Shown here: positions 18,547 through 27,926 of the stretch, piece after piece
How the letters are laid out: the number at the start of each line of letters is the position of its first letter
Position numbering within the stretch: the first letter of the stretch is position 1
Assembly: GCF_003857055.1 (NCBI RefSeq)
Contig: NZ_QGSZ01000239.1
Span: 1-51,595, forward strand
Origin: Micromonospora inaquosa
GTDB lineage: Bacteria > Actinomycetota > Actinomycetes > Mycobacteriales > Micromonosporaceae
Direction: 5' to 3'
Length of the DNA: 51,595 bases
The notes under the pieces: model-generated
Told to the model about the DNA's origin: nothing
Database searches by the model: none
What the model saw: the letters and a program-made list of their open reading frames with translations, nothing else
Translations under genes and position numbers: made by a program

Positions 18547-19248
18547 TCAGTGCTCGTTGCCCGCGCGGACCGGATCGACGTCGGGGGCCACCGCTGCCGA
18601 CTGACCGCCGGAGGCCGCCTCCATGCCGGGGGCGACCTCGGCCGCCTCGACGCGGTGAGCCCGTCGGCGCAGCCACCAGGTGCTGGCGAGCCCGGCGAGC
18701 ACCGCGAGGACCAACCCGGCCCAGGAGATGTCCTTCAGCCAGTGTTCGGCTGCCCGGCCGACCGTGTAGAGCAGGTATGTCGTGCCGAAGGCCCAGACCA
18801 ACCCGCCGGCCGCGTTGGCCAGCAGGAAGCGGCGGTACGGCACGTGCAGCGCCCCGGCGAGCGGCCCGGCCAGGATCCTCAGCAGTGCCACGAACCGACC
18901 GAAGAAGACCGCCCAGACGCCGTGTCGCGCGAAGCTCTGTTCGGCGCGGGCGAGTTGCGCCGGGCCCAGGTGCTTGGGGAAACGTCTGCCCAGTCGGGCG
19001 AGCAGCGGGCGACCGCCGCGTCGGCCAACGGCGTATCCGACGGAGTCGCCGACGATGGCCCCGAACGCGGCGGCGCTGGCCACCCATTCTGGCTCGACCA
19101 CGCCGGTGGCGGCGAGCAGGGCGGAGCTGACCAGGACGATCTCGCCGGGCAGCGGGACGCCCATGCTCTCCACGCCGATCACCCCGGCGACGAGCAGGTA
19201 GACAACGCCCGGAGGCAGCGCCGAGAGCCAGTGCTGAACGTCGATCAC
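18547..19248 (-). CDS. DedA/SNARE-associated family membrane protein
   Basis: This 233-residue protein starts at GTG 19248 with AAGGGG 6 bases upstream. It has the DedA pattern: an N-terminal reentrant loop GVESMGVPLPGEIVL (about residues 24-38), GDSVGYAVGRRGG, then the signature FFGRFVALLRILAGPLAG (about 114-131) with conserved Arg, and more membrane helices. DedA proteins flip undecaprenyl phosphate or phospholipids and support envelope homeostasis. The C-terminal tail is soluble and Ala/Gly-rich. It is divergent from acnA. Confidence 0.9.
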   Translation of the reverse strand: MIDVQHWLSALPPGVVYLLVAGVIGVESMGVPLPGEIVLVSSALLAATGVVEPEWVASAAAFGAIVGDSVGYAVGRRGGRPLLARLGRRFPKHLGPAQLARAEQSFARHGVWAVFFGRFVALLRILAGPLAGALHVPYRRFLLANAAGGLVWAFGTTYLLYTVGRAAEHWLKDISWAGLVLAVLAGLASTWWLRRRAHRVEAAEVAPGMEAASGGQSAAVAPDVDPVRAGNEH

Positions 19249-19335
19249 TCGGCACCCCTTCCGATCGGCCCCGACCCTACCCGCCGATCCGACGACGCGG
19301 CGCGGTCGTGGGCCACCCAACCCGTGACGCCCGGG

Positions 19336-19366
19336 TTGCACATATAGCAAGACGGACGTACGGTTT
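19336..19366 (+). promoter_or_regulatory. acnA promoter with AcnR-like operator
   Basis: TTGCAC (19336-19341) and TACGGT (19359-19364) are separated by 17 bases, a good -35/-10 pair. The near-palindrome ACGGACGTACGG (19352-19363) covers the -10 and differs at two positions of 12 from the perfect palindrome CCGTACGTACGG in front of the AcnR-like gene. The identity runs on as ACGTACGGTTT. Repressor binding here would block RNA polymerase. About 110 bases of leader follow. Confidence 0.65.
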
Positions 19367-19475
19367 TGTTGGAAGCGGAATCGGGCGGTAAGTGTCACCT
19401 AACCTCGGCGGCACCCCGACCGGTGCGACAGACTGCTCAGGACTACTCACGGTCGCTGGTGTGAAGGAGTACGAC

Positions 19476-22313
<2,838 letters not shown>

Positions 22314-22327
22314 CGTACCGACGTCAC

Positions 22328-22362
22328 CAGGCTCCCTTCCGCCCTCGGCGGGAGGGAGCCTG
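22328..22362 (+). terminator. acnA terminator
   Basis: Arms 22328-22343 and 22347-22362 form a 16-bp stem with one G-U wobble and a CTC loop, just 14 bases after the acnA stop. Confidence 0.9.
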
Positions 22363-22420
22363 CGTCGTTCCCGTGTCGGGCCCCGTCCCGGGCTAGCCTC
22401 TTAGCTAAGGAGGTGCCACG

Positions 22421-22600
22421 GTGGCCGGCGAGGAGATCGTGATCAGCCGGGCTGGTAACCCGGTCGCCAAGGTCATTCCTCTTCGTCGTACAACGCGCAC
22501 CGGTCGCGGATCTCTGCGCGGTGCGCTGGATCTCACCGGTGACTGGGATTCCGACGAGGTCAATGACGAGGTTTCTCGCGACTTCGGGCCGCCCGGATGA
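22421..22600 (+). pseudogene. N-terminally truncated Phd/YefM-type antitoxin
   Basis: A 59-residue frame from GTG 22421 begins AGEEIVISRAGNPVAKVIPL, the second half of the Phd/YefM DNA-binding domain. The usual first about 25 residues (the VNVHEAKTHLS segment that makes the dimer and DNA contact) are missing, and an in-frame TAA at 22406 closes the frame upstream. A strong AAGGAGGT ribosome site precedes the GTG, so the shortened protein may still be made. The C-terminal toxin-binding part (DLTGDWDSDEVNDEVSRDF) is intact. Its stop overlaps the PIN gene by ATGA. Confidence 0.75.
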
Positions 22601-22824
22601 GGCTCTTGCTCGACACGCACGTGGTGCTCTGGGTGTCTGATCGCGACCTCCCACAGCGTGACCCGGTCCGCCACGATCACGCCATCGCGGCCGGCCGGCT
22701 GCCGGCGATCCACCGGGATCCCTTCGATCGACTGCTGGTCGCGCAGGCCCTGCACGAAGGGCTGACCCTGGTCACCCGGGACGACCGCATCCAGAAGTAC
22801 GACGTAGCGATCCTGGTGGCGTGA
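22597..22824 (+). pseudogene. VapC-like PIN toxin with internal deletion
   Basis: The 75-residue frame starts MRLLLDTHVVLWV, the PIN start with its first acidic residue, and ends HRDPFDRLLVAQALHEGLTLVTRDDRIQKYDVAIL, the canonical PIN C-terminus. VapC proteins of this subfamily are about 125-130 residues; roughly 50 residues are missing between VSDRD and HDHAIAAG, including the WEIAIK-type helix with the second conserved acid. The frame is kept, so this is an in-frame deletion rather than a frameshift. Ribonuclease activity is unlikely. With the shortened antitoxin it forms a decayed toxin-antitoxin module. Confidence 0.8.
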
Positions 22825-22884
22825 CTTCCGTCCTCGCGATTGAGGTCGTCGACCCGGTCGGTCAGGGTGCGGCGCGCTGAGTGC

Positions 22885-23328
22885 TCAGCGCAGCCGCAGC
22901 GCGACAGCGCGGGCCTCCTCGTCGGTGAGCGGCAGGAACCACAGGAAACGGCGGACGATGGCGACCGGGTCGGGTCCGCCCGGCTGGCCGCGCAGGTCGC
23001 GGATCGCTCGGCGGGTGATCCGGGAGAACTCGGGGATCAGGGTCGCGCGGCGGGCGGCGTCCGTCGGGGTCGCTCGCAGCGTCGGGCAGGGCCAGTCGCG
23101 ACCGCAGGCGTCGCACGTCCAGAGCGGGCCGTCGGCGGTGTGCGCCACCGACGGCCCGCACCGGGACCGCCAGCGTGATTCGGGTATGACGTTCGGCGCG
23201 CGACCCGGGCCACGGTACGCAGGGTGTGGTGGCCCGGTCGGGCCGGTGTTGACCACCCGGGGTGAGGCGGGCCGAGCCGGTCGATTGTCCGGCCGATGTG
23301 GGCGGTTGCAGGACCTGTCCTCGGGCAT
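22885..23328 (-). CDS. Small CxxC (zinc-ribbon-like) actinobacterial protein
   Basis: The 147-residue protein starts at ATG 23328 behind GGAGGGAGC. The first 50 residues are Pro/Arg-rich. WTCDACGRDWPC (residues about 69-80) is a compact Cys cluster also seen in small proteins beside XRE/DUF397 pairs in actinobacteria, often mislabelled flavin reductase. The second half is helical (ARRATLIPEFSRITRRAIRDL). It is divergent from the XRE gene across 114 bases. Function is unknown; zinc binding is inferred. Confidence 0.65.
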   Translation of the reverse strand: MPEDRSCNRPHRPDNRPARPASPRVVNTGPTGPPHPAYRGPGRAPNVIPESRWRSRCGPSVAHTADGPLWTCDACGRDWPCPTLRATPTDAARRATLIPEFSRITRRAIRDLRGQPGGPDPVAIVRRFLWFLPLTDEEARAVALRLR

Positions 23329-23442
23329 TCTGTGCTCCCTCCGCGACGCTGTCTACACAGCACCCTGCCGAGGGTTGCCAAGCAATTACACCGCGTAGAA
23401 CTATTACCTTCCGACGTTTGGAACGTTCTGGAGGGCCTGGAG

Positions 23443-24210
23443 ATGAATCGAGCCGTACAGGCGGCGATGGTCGAAAAGGGCTACACAGCGGACACTCTCG
23501 CTGCTCAGATCGGTGTCGATCCGAAGACGGCAGCGAAGTGGGCGAGCAGGGATCGAATTCCCCAGACTCGTCATCGCGCGCGGGTCGCCGAGTTGCTCGG
23601 CCGGAACGTCGACGAGCTGTGGCCGGACGCGCTGAAGCGCCGGACGCCGGCCTGGTTCCGGCCCTGGGCCGAGATCGAGCGCGAGGCGCTCTCGCTGCGG
23701 TGGTTCGAGCTTACGTGGATACCGGGCCTCCTTCAGACCAAGGCGTACGCGCTGGCGACGCTCGATGGTGAGGCGTTGACACCGGCCGAGGCCGACGACC
23801 TCGCCGAGGCGCGGCTGAGCCGGCAGGCCATCCTGCGCCGGGAACGCCCGCCGCTGCTCGTCGCGGTCCTCGACGAGGCGATCCTCCGACGCACCCTCGA
23901 CGGTGACCGGGCCATGATGCGGGAGCAGTGCGAGCGGCTGGCCGAGCAGGCCGCGCTGCCGAACGTGTCGCTCTTCGTCGTGCCCACCGACGTCGGCATG
24001 TACCCGGGCCTGGGTGGGCCGTTCACAGTGGCCGAGATGCCGGACGGGGCGCGGGTCGCGCACGTCGACAGTCAGGCGCAGGCGCAGCTCATCGACAGGG
24101 TTGCCGACGTTGCTACATTCGATCGACGGTGGGAACGCATTCGCGACGCAACCCTGTCGCGCGCGCAGTCCCTCAACCTCATCAGGGAAGCGGCGGCATC
24201 ATGGACCTGA
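23443..24210 (+). CDS. XRE-family regulator with DUF5753 domain
   Basis: This 255-residue protein starts at ATG 23443 after GGAGGGCCTGGAG. The N-terminus is a helix-turn-helix (YTADTLAAQIGVDPKTAAKWASRDRI abbreviated: helices at about residues 13-37). The remainder (about 75-255) is the DUF5753 sensor region with FELTWIPGLLQTKAYALA and the GMYPGLGGPFTVAEMPDG element. The family pairs with DUF397 proteins in developmental or morphological switches of actinobacteria (WhiJ/AbaA type). The downstream DUF397 gene overlaps it by 10 bases. Confidence 0.92.
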   Translation: MNRAVQAAMVEKGYTADTLAAQIGVDPKTAAKWASRDRIPQTRHRARVAELLGRNVDELWPDALKRRTPAWFRPWAEIEREALSLRWFELTWIPGLLQTKAYALATLDGEALTPAEADDLAEARLSRQAILRRERPPLLVAVLDEAILRRTLDGDRAMMREQCERLAEQAALPNVSLFVVPTDVGMYPGLGGPFTVAEMPDGARVAHVDSQAQAQLIDRVADVATFDRRWERIRDATLSRAQSLNLIREAAASWT

Positions 24211-24389
24211 CCGGCGCTCGGTGGCGCAAGAGCAGCAAGAGCGGCAACAACGGCGGAAACTGCGTCGAGGTGGCCGACAACCTCGCGGGCGTCATCGGCG
24301 TACGCGATTCCAAGGACCCGGCCGGTCCGGCGCTCGCCTTCGACCCGGCGGCCTGGGCCCGGTTCCTGGTGTTGGCCAAGCGCGGCTGA
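24201..24389 (+). CDS. DUF397 protein
   Basis: The 62-residue protein reads MDLTGARWRKSSKSGNNGG, then NCVEVADNL and GVRDSKDP, the DUF397 signature. It starts at ATG 24201 inside the end of the XRE gene, so the two are translationally coupled. DUF397 proteins bind or counteract their XRE/DUF5753 partner in WhiJ-like switches. Confidence 0.93.
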   Translation: MDLTGARWRKSSKSGNNGGNCVEVADNLAGVIGVRDSKDPAGPALAFDPAAWARFLVLAKRG

Positions 24390-24518
24390 CCCCTCCCAGC
24401 GGTCGAGCATGCGGCCCTACGGTGCAAGTCAGCACCGTTGCTGTGGCCGACGGGTCAACCCGTGCTGGATAACGGGACTCCTGGTAGATCAGCGTGTGTC
24501 GAGCGAGAAGATCGCGCC

Positions 24519-24585
24519 GATCTTGCAGTTTCGGTCGTCGACATGGGCGGGATGCCCCTTGTGTCGGGACAGAAAATGCAAGATC
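24519..24585. repeat. Imperfect palindromic intergenic repeat, family A
   Basis: The left arm 24519-24543 (starting GATCTTGCA) and right arm 24562-24585 (ending TGCAAGATC) pair over most of 24 bases with a one-base bulge and few mismatches, around an 18-base centre. It lies in the 353-base gap between the DUF397 gene and the sigma factor gene, directly beside family B. No gene is visible in this gap. Such elements recall dispersed repeats in Micromonospora genomes (memory, not searched). Confidence 0.7.
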
Positions 24586-24611
24586 GCGGAGCGGGGACAG
24601 ACCCGGCCCGT

Positions 24612-24682
24612 CGATCATGGAGTTGTGGTGCCTGGTTTGGCAGTTCACGGGGGCTTTGTTGCCCACCACAACTCCATGATCG
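24612..24682. repeat. Perfect 19-bp inverted repeat, family B
   Basis: Arms 24612-24630 (CGATCATGGAGTTGTGGTG) and 24664-24682 are exact reverse complements around a 33-base loop. The size and perfection exceed a typical terminator, and the long loop points to a MITE/REP-like element or recombination site. It also ends transcription from either side if it folds. Confidence 0.8.
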
Positions 24683-24742
24683 GCGAGGCGGTGCCGGTCC
24701 AGATGACCGACGTACCGCTCCTGATGGCGGGCGGCCGCTCCG

Positions 24743-25978
24743 CTACCGGGCGAGTTCGTCGGCCCGGTCGAGCAGCGCACGGCGCTCGGCGGTCGAGTCC
24801 ACCGCTGCCGCCGCCTCCCGGAACAGTCCTGCCGCCCGTAGCCGGTCGCCCTGTCGGGCCACCAGGTCGGCCTCCACCGCCACGGCGAGCGGGTAGCCGT
24901 CCAGCCCTCCTCCGGCACGCGCCGCGTCGAGCAGGGCCAGCCCGGCGGCCGGGCCGTACGCGTACCCGTGCGCGACCGCCCGGTTGAGCGCGATCACCGG
25001 CGAGGGGCGGAGGTCGGCCAGCGCGTCGTAGTCCCGCGCGATGGTCGGCCAGTCGGTGTCGTCGGCCGAGGCGGCGGTGGCGTGGCAGGCGGCGATCCGG
25101 GCCTGCCACGCGTACGGCCCGTCGTGGCGTACCCGATCGAGGGCGGCGAGCCCTTCGGCGATGGCGGCGCGGTCCCACCGGCCGCGGTCCTGCCGTTGCA
25201 GGGTGAGCAGGGTGCCGGCGGCGTCGCGGCGGGCGTCCCGACGGGAGTGTTGGCACAGGACCAGCGCCAGCAGCGCGGCGACCTCGGACTGCTCGGGCAT
25301 CAGCCGGTCGAGCAGCCGGGCCAGCCGGACCGCCTCGTCGGCGAAGGCTGGTTCGCCGTCGGTGACGTAGCCCCGGGTGAACAGCAGGTACAGCACGGCG
25401 AGGACACCGGGCAGCCGCTCGGTCAGCGCCGGCCCGCTGGGCACCCGGTACGGGATGCCGGCCTGGGCGATGCGGGTGCGGGCCCGGGTCAACCTGCGGG
25501 TCATCGTCGACTCGCTGACCAGCAGGAGGCGGGCGATGTCAGCGGTCGGCACGCCGCAGACCGTTCGCAACGTCAACGCCACCCGGGCCTCGATCGCGAG
25601 TGCCGGGTGGCAGCAGGTGAAGATGAGCCGTAGCCGGTCGTCCACCACGTCCCGGCCCACCTGCGGCTCCGGCGACGCGTCGTCCGGCGTGAGCAACGCC
25701 AGGTCGTGCAGCTTGCGCCGTTCCACGGTGGCCCGGCGCAGCACGTCGATCGCCCGGTTGCGCGCCACCGTCATGAGCCAGCCGCCCGGGTTGGTTGGCA
25801 CACCGTCGGCGGGCCAGCGTTCCAGCGCGACGGTCAGCGACTCCTGGGCGCAGTCCTCGGCCAACGCCCAGTCCCCGGTCACCCGGATCAGGGTCGCGAC
25901 GATCCGGGGGTACGCCTCGACGCTGGCGGCCGCGACGGCCTCCGCCACCGCCGCGCCGGCCGGCGCCTGGGTGGGCAT
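24743..25978 (-). CDS. ECF sigma factor with C-terminal DUF6596 extension (ECF42-like)
   Basis: The 411-residue protein has sigma-2 (EDCAQESLTVALERWP, about residues 40-56, and NRAIDVLRR) and sigma-4 (VALTLRTVCGVPTADIARLLLVSE abbreviated here: helix-turn-helix at about 135-160). A 240-residue TPR-like/DUF6596 extension follows (LPGVLAVLYLLFTRGY, ALNRAVAHGYAYG). This long-tailed sigma factor and its YCII partner gene 29 bases upstream are the hallmarks of ECF42. No anti-sigma factor is present; in this group activity is thought to be controlled by the C-terminal extension. The start ATG 25978 has a poor ribosome site, so translation may depend on the upstream gene. Confidence 0.92.
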   Translation of the reverse strand: MPTQAPAGAAVAEAVAAASVEAYPRIVATLIRVTGDWALAEDCAQESLTVALERWPADGVPTNPGGWLMTVARNRAIDVLRRATVERRKLHDLALLTPDDASPEPQVGRDVVDDRLRLIFTCCHPALAIEARVALTLRTVCGVPTADIARLLLVSESTMTRRLTRARTRIAQAGIPYRVPSGPALTERLPGVLAVLYLLFTRGYVTDGEPAFADEAVRLARLLDRLMPEQSEVAALLALVLCQHSRRDARRDAAGTLLTLQRQDRGRWDRAAIAEGLAALDRVRHDGPYAWQARIAACHATAASADDTDWPTIARDYDALADLRPSPVIALNRAVAHGYAYGPAAGLALLDAARAGGGLDGYPLAVAVEADLVARQGDRLRAAGLFREAAAAVDSTAERRALLDRADELAR

Positions 25979-26007
25979 CGGCCGGCGCTGCGAGGTGGGC
26001 AACCCGG

Positions 26008-26343
26008 TCAGTCGGGCAGGTCTGCGAACGGGCGCAGTTCCAGTCGCCCTTCGCGGGCCATCGGGTGGGTGCGGGCCACCTCGATGGCCTCGTCGAGGTC
26101 GGCGCAGTCGAGCAGGTCGAAGCCCACGATCACCTCGGCGGTCTCCGCGAACGGGCCCTCCGAGACGAGCAGTTCGCCGCCGCGAACCCGGACGGTGGTG
26201 GCCGCGCTGGTCGGTGCCAGCGCGTCGCCGGTCAGGCGGCGGCCACGAGAGTCGTTCTCCGTCACCCACTTGTCGATGTCGGGTAGCTCGGTGGGGTCGG
26301 TGTCCGGCTCGGTGTCGCTGCAAACGAACATCATGTACTTCAT
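26008..26343 (-). CDS. YCII-related (DGPF) protein
   Basis: The 111-residue protein begins KYMMFVCSD and contains LLVSEGPFAETAEVIVGFDLLD and ARTHPMAREGRLELRP, the YCII/DGPF fold pattern with the conserved GPF and His residues. The family accompanies ECF42 sigma factors, as here, where it is the first gene of a two-gene unit. Enzymatic function unknown; a stress-sensing or detoxifying role is inferred from the partner. Confidence 0.9.
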   Translation of the reverse strand: MKYMMFVCSDTEPDTDPTELPDIDKWVTENDSRGRRLTGDALAPTSAATTVRVRGGELLVSEGPFAETAEVIVGFDLLDCADLDEAIEVARTHPMAREGRLELRPFADLPD

Positions 26344-26429
26344 CTGGTCACTCCCTGGTCTCTCGGGGTATCGCCAGCATGACGATCGGCCGACAGGGTT
26401 CCGGACACCGTCCCCCGAAAAACTTCTGG

Positions 26430-27041
26430 TCAGTCTCCGTTGGCGGCGCGGCGGCGGGCCTCGCGGGTCTTCATGGCGTGCTCCATCAGCGTGACGAGCA
26501 CCTCCTTGCTGGACTCACGCTGCCGGGCGTCGCAGAGCAGCACCGGCACGCCCGGGTCCAGGTTCAGCGCGGCCTGCACCTCGTCGAGCCGGTACGCCCG
26601 GGCGCCCTGGAAACAGTTCACCGCCACCACGAAGGGCGTGCCCCGACCCTCGAAGTAGTCGATCGACGGGAAGCAGTCGGCGAGTCGGCGGGTGTCGGCG
26701 AGCACCACCGCACCGATCGCGCCCAACGCCAGCTCGTCCCAGACGAACCAGAACCGGTCCTGCCCCGGTGTACCGAACAGGTACAGCACCAGGTCGTCGC
26801 TGATGGTGATCCGGCCGAAGTCCATCGCCACGGTGGTGGTGGTCTTGCCCTCCACCCCGGACAGGTCGTCGATGCCGACCCCCGACTCCGTCAGCACCTC
26901 CTCGGTGCGCAACGGCCGGGTCTCGCTGACCGCGCCGACCATGGTCGTCTTGCCCACGCCGAAGCCACCCGCGACCAGGATCTTGATCGCGGTGGGCAGT
27001 GGCGTCGCTCCCGCCGGCCGGTCAGAGTGCCCGTAGTCCAT
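26430..27041 (-). CDS. cvnD: Conservon small GTPase-like protein CvnD
   Basis: The 203-residue protein has a Walker A/G1 loop GGFGVGKTT (about residues 25-33), a switch region KTTTTVAMDFG, LFGTPGQDRFWF (G3, DxxGQ-like) and the later VAVNCF (NKxD-like, here NC). It acts as the GTP-binding member of the CvnABCD membrane complex that resembles a eukaryotic G-protein relay. It overlaps cvnC by 20 bases and is the last gene of the conservon. Confidence 0.95.
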   Translation of the reverse strand: MDYGHSDRPAGATPLPTAIKILVAGGFGVGKTTMVGAVSETRPLRTEEVLTESGVGIDDLSGVEGKTTTTVAMDFGRITISDDLVLYLFGTPGQDRFWFVWDELALGAIGAVVLADTRRLADCFPSIDYFEGRGTPFVVAVNCFQGARAYRLDEVQAALNLDPGVPVLLCDARQRESSKEVLVTLMEHAMKTREARRRAANGD

Positions 27042-27408
27042 TGATTACCGCCTCGAAGATGCTGTTGTCGGGAAGACCGGCCGTGGTCTGCGGCTCGCGG
27101 ACCTGCACCAGGCTGCGGGCTGCCAGATCACCGAGAAGCACCCGGATGGTGCCCACCGGCAGGTCGAGATGGGCGGCGATCTCGGCGACGGACTGTATTC
27201 GTTGACACAGCCCGACGATCGCCAAATGCTCGGGACCGAGACCGACCTCGGGCGTGACCTCGGCTCGGGTCGCCGTGACCAGGGAGATCAGGTCGAATGT
27301 GCCGGTGACCGGGCGGGCCCGGCCGCGCGTCACCGCGTACGGACGCACCACCGGACCCGCATGGTCATCCACCCACTGATGGTCTGCGGACTCCCCCTGG
27401 ACCGTCAT
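27022..27408 (-). CDS. cvnC: Conservon DUF742 protein CvnC
   Basis: This is a 128-residue DUF742 protein with VVRPYAVTRGRARP near the N-terminus, EHLAIVGLCQRIQSVAEIAAHLDLPVG abbreviated to its helix-turn-helix-like core (about residues 60-85), and IRVLLGDLAARSLVQVREP. It links the roadblock and GTPase subunits in the conservon complex. It starts 5 bases after cvnB and overlaps cvnD. Confidence 0.95.
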   Translation of the reverse strand: MTVQGESADHQWVDDHAGPVVRPYAVTRGRARPVTGTFDLISLVTATRAEVTPEVGLGPEHLAIVGLCQRIQSVAEIAAHLDLPVGTIRVLLGDLAARSLVQVREPQTTAGLPDNSIFEAVINGLRAL

Positions 27409-27413
27409 CGCCG

Positions 27414-27836
27414 CTACCTCTCGCCGACCTGCTGATCGGTGCCGCGCGACGGCGATGCGACGTACTTGCCGACGCGGGTGACCAGCATCGCCATCTCGTA
27501 GGCGATCAGGCCGACGTCGGCGTCCTCGGTGGCCAGCACCGCCAGGCAGGCGTTGCGGCCGGCCGCTGTGACGAACAGGAACGACGACTGCATCTCGATG
27601 ATGGTCTGCTGCACCTGCCCGCCACCGAAACGCTTGCCGGCCCCTCGGGCGAGGCTCTGGATGCCGGCCGCCATCGCTGCGAGGTGCTCGCCGTCGTCCC
27701 GGCTCAACCCCTGGGAGGAGGCCATCAAGAGGCCGTCGGTGGAGAGCGCGACCGCGTGTTCGGCCTGCTTCACCCGGCCCACCAGGTCATCCAGCAACCA
27801 CGTCAGGTCGGCGCTCGAAGCCGTCTTCTGGGTCAC
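27414..27836 (-). CDS. cvnB: Conservon roadblock/LC7 protein CvnB
   Basis: The 140-residue roadblock/LC7 domain shows LTWLLDDLVGRVKQAEHAVALS, GLLMASSQGL and FVTAAGRNACLAVLA, the typical order for a GTPase-activating-like partner. Conservon roadblock proteins bind CvnA and CvnD. The gene lies 90 bases after cvnA. Confidence 0.95.
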   Translation of the reverse strand: MTQKTASSADLTWLLDDLVGRVKQAEHAVALSTDGLLMASSQGLSRDDGEHLAAMAAGIQSLARGAGKRFGGGQVQQTIIEMQSSFLFVTAAGRNACLAVLATEDADVGLIAYEMAMLVTRVGKYVASPSRGTDQQVGER

Positions 27837-27926
27837 TTCGTCGTCCTCTTCTCGCCCGGCTGTGCGCCGTGTTCGTCTGGGGCTTGACCGTCACACCGCG
27901 TGGAAACCCGCGTCATCGGTGCTCGG

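Noticed and set aside
19390..19415. CACCTAACCTCGG upstream of acnA as an iron-box (IdeR/DmdR) half site
   Set aside because: Only one half resembles the consensus; the second half does not match, so there is not enough support.
22597..22824. Frameshift as explanation of the short PIN gene
   Set aside because: I looked for the missing middle in the other frames and it is not there; both ends share one frame, so it is a deletion.
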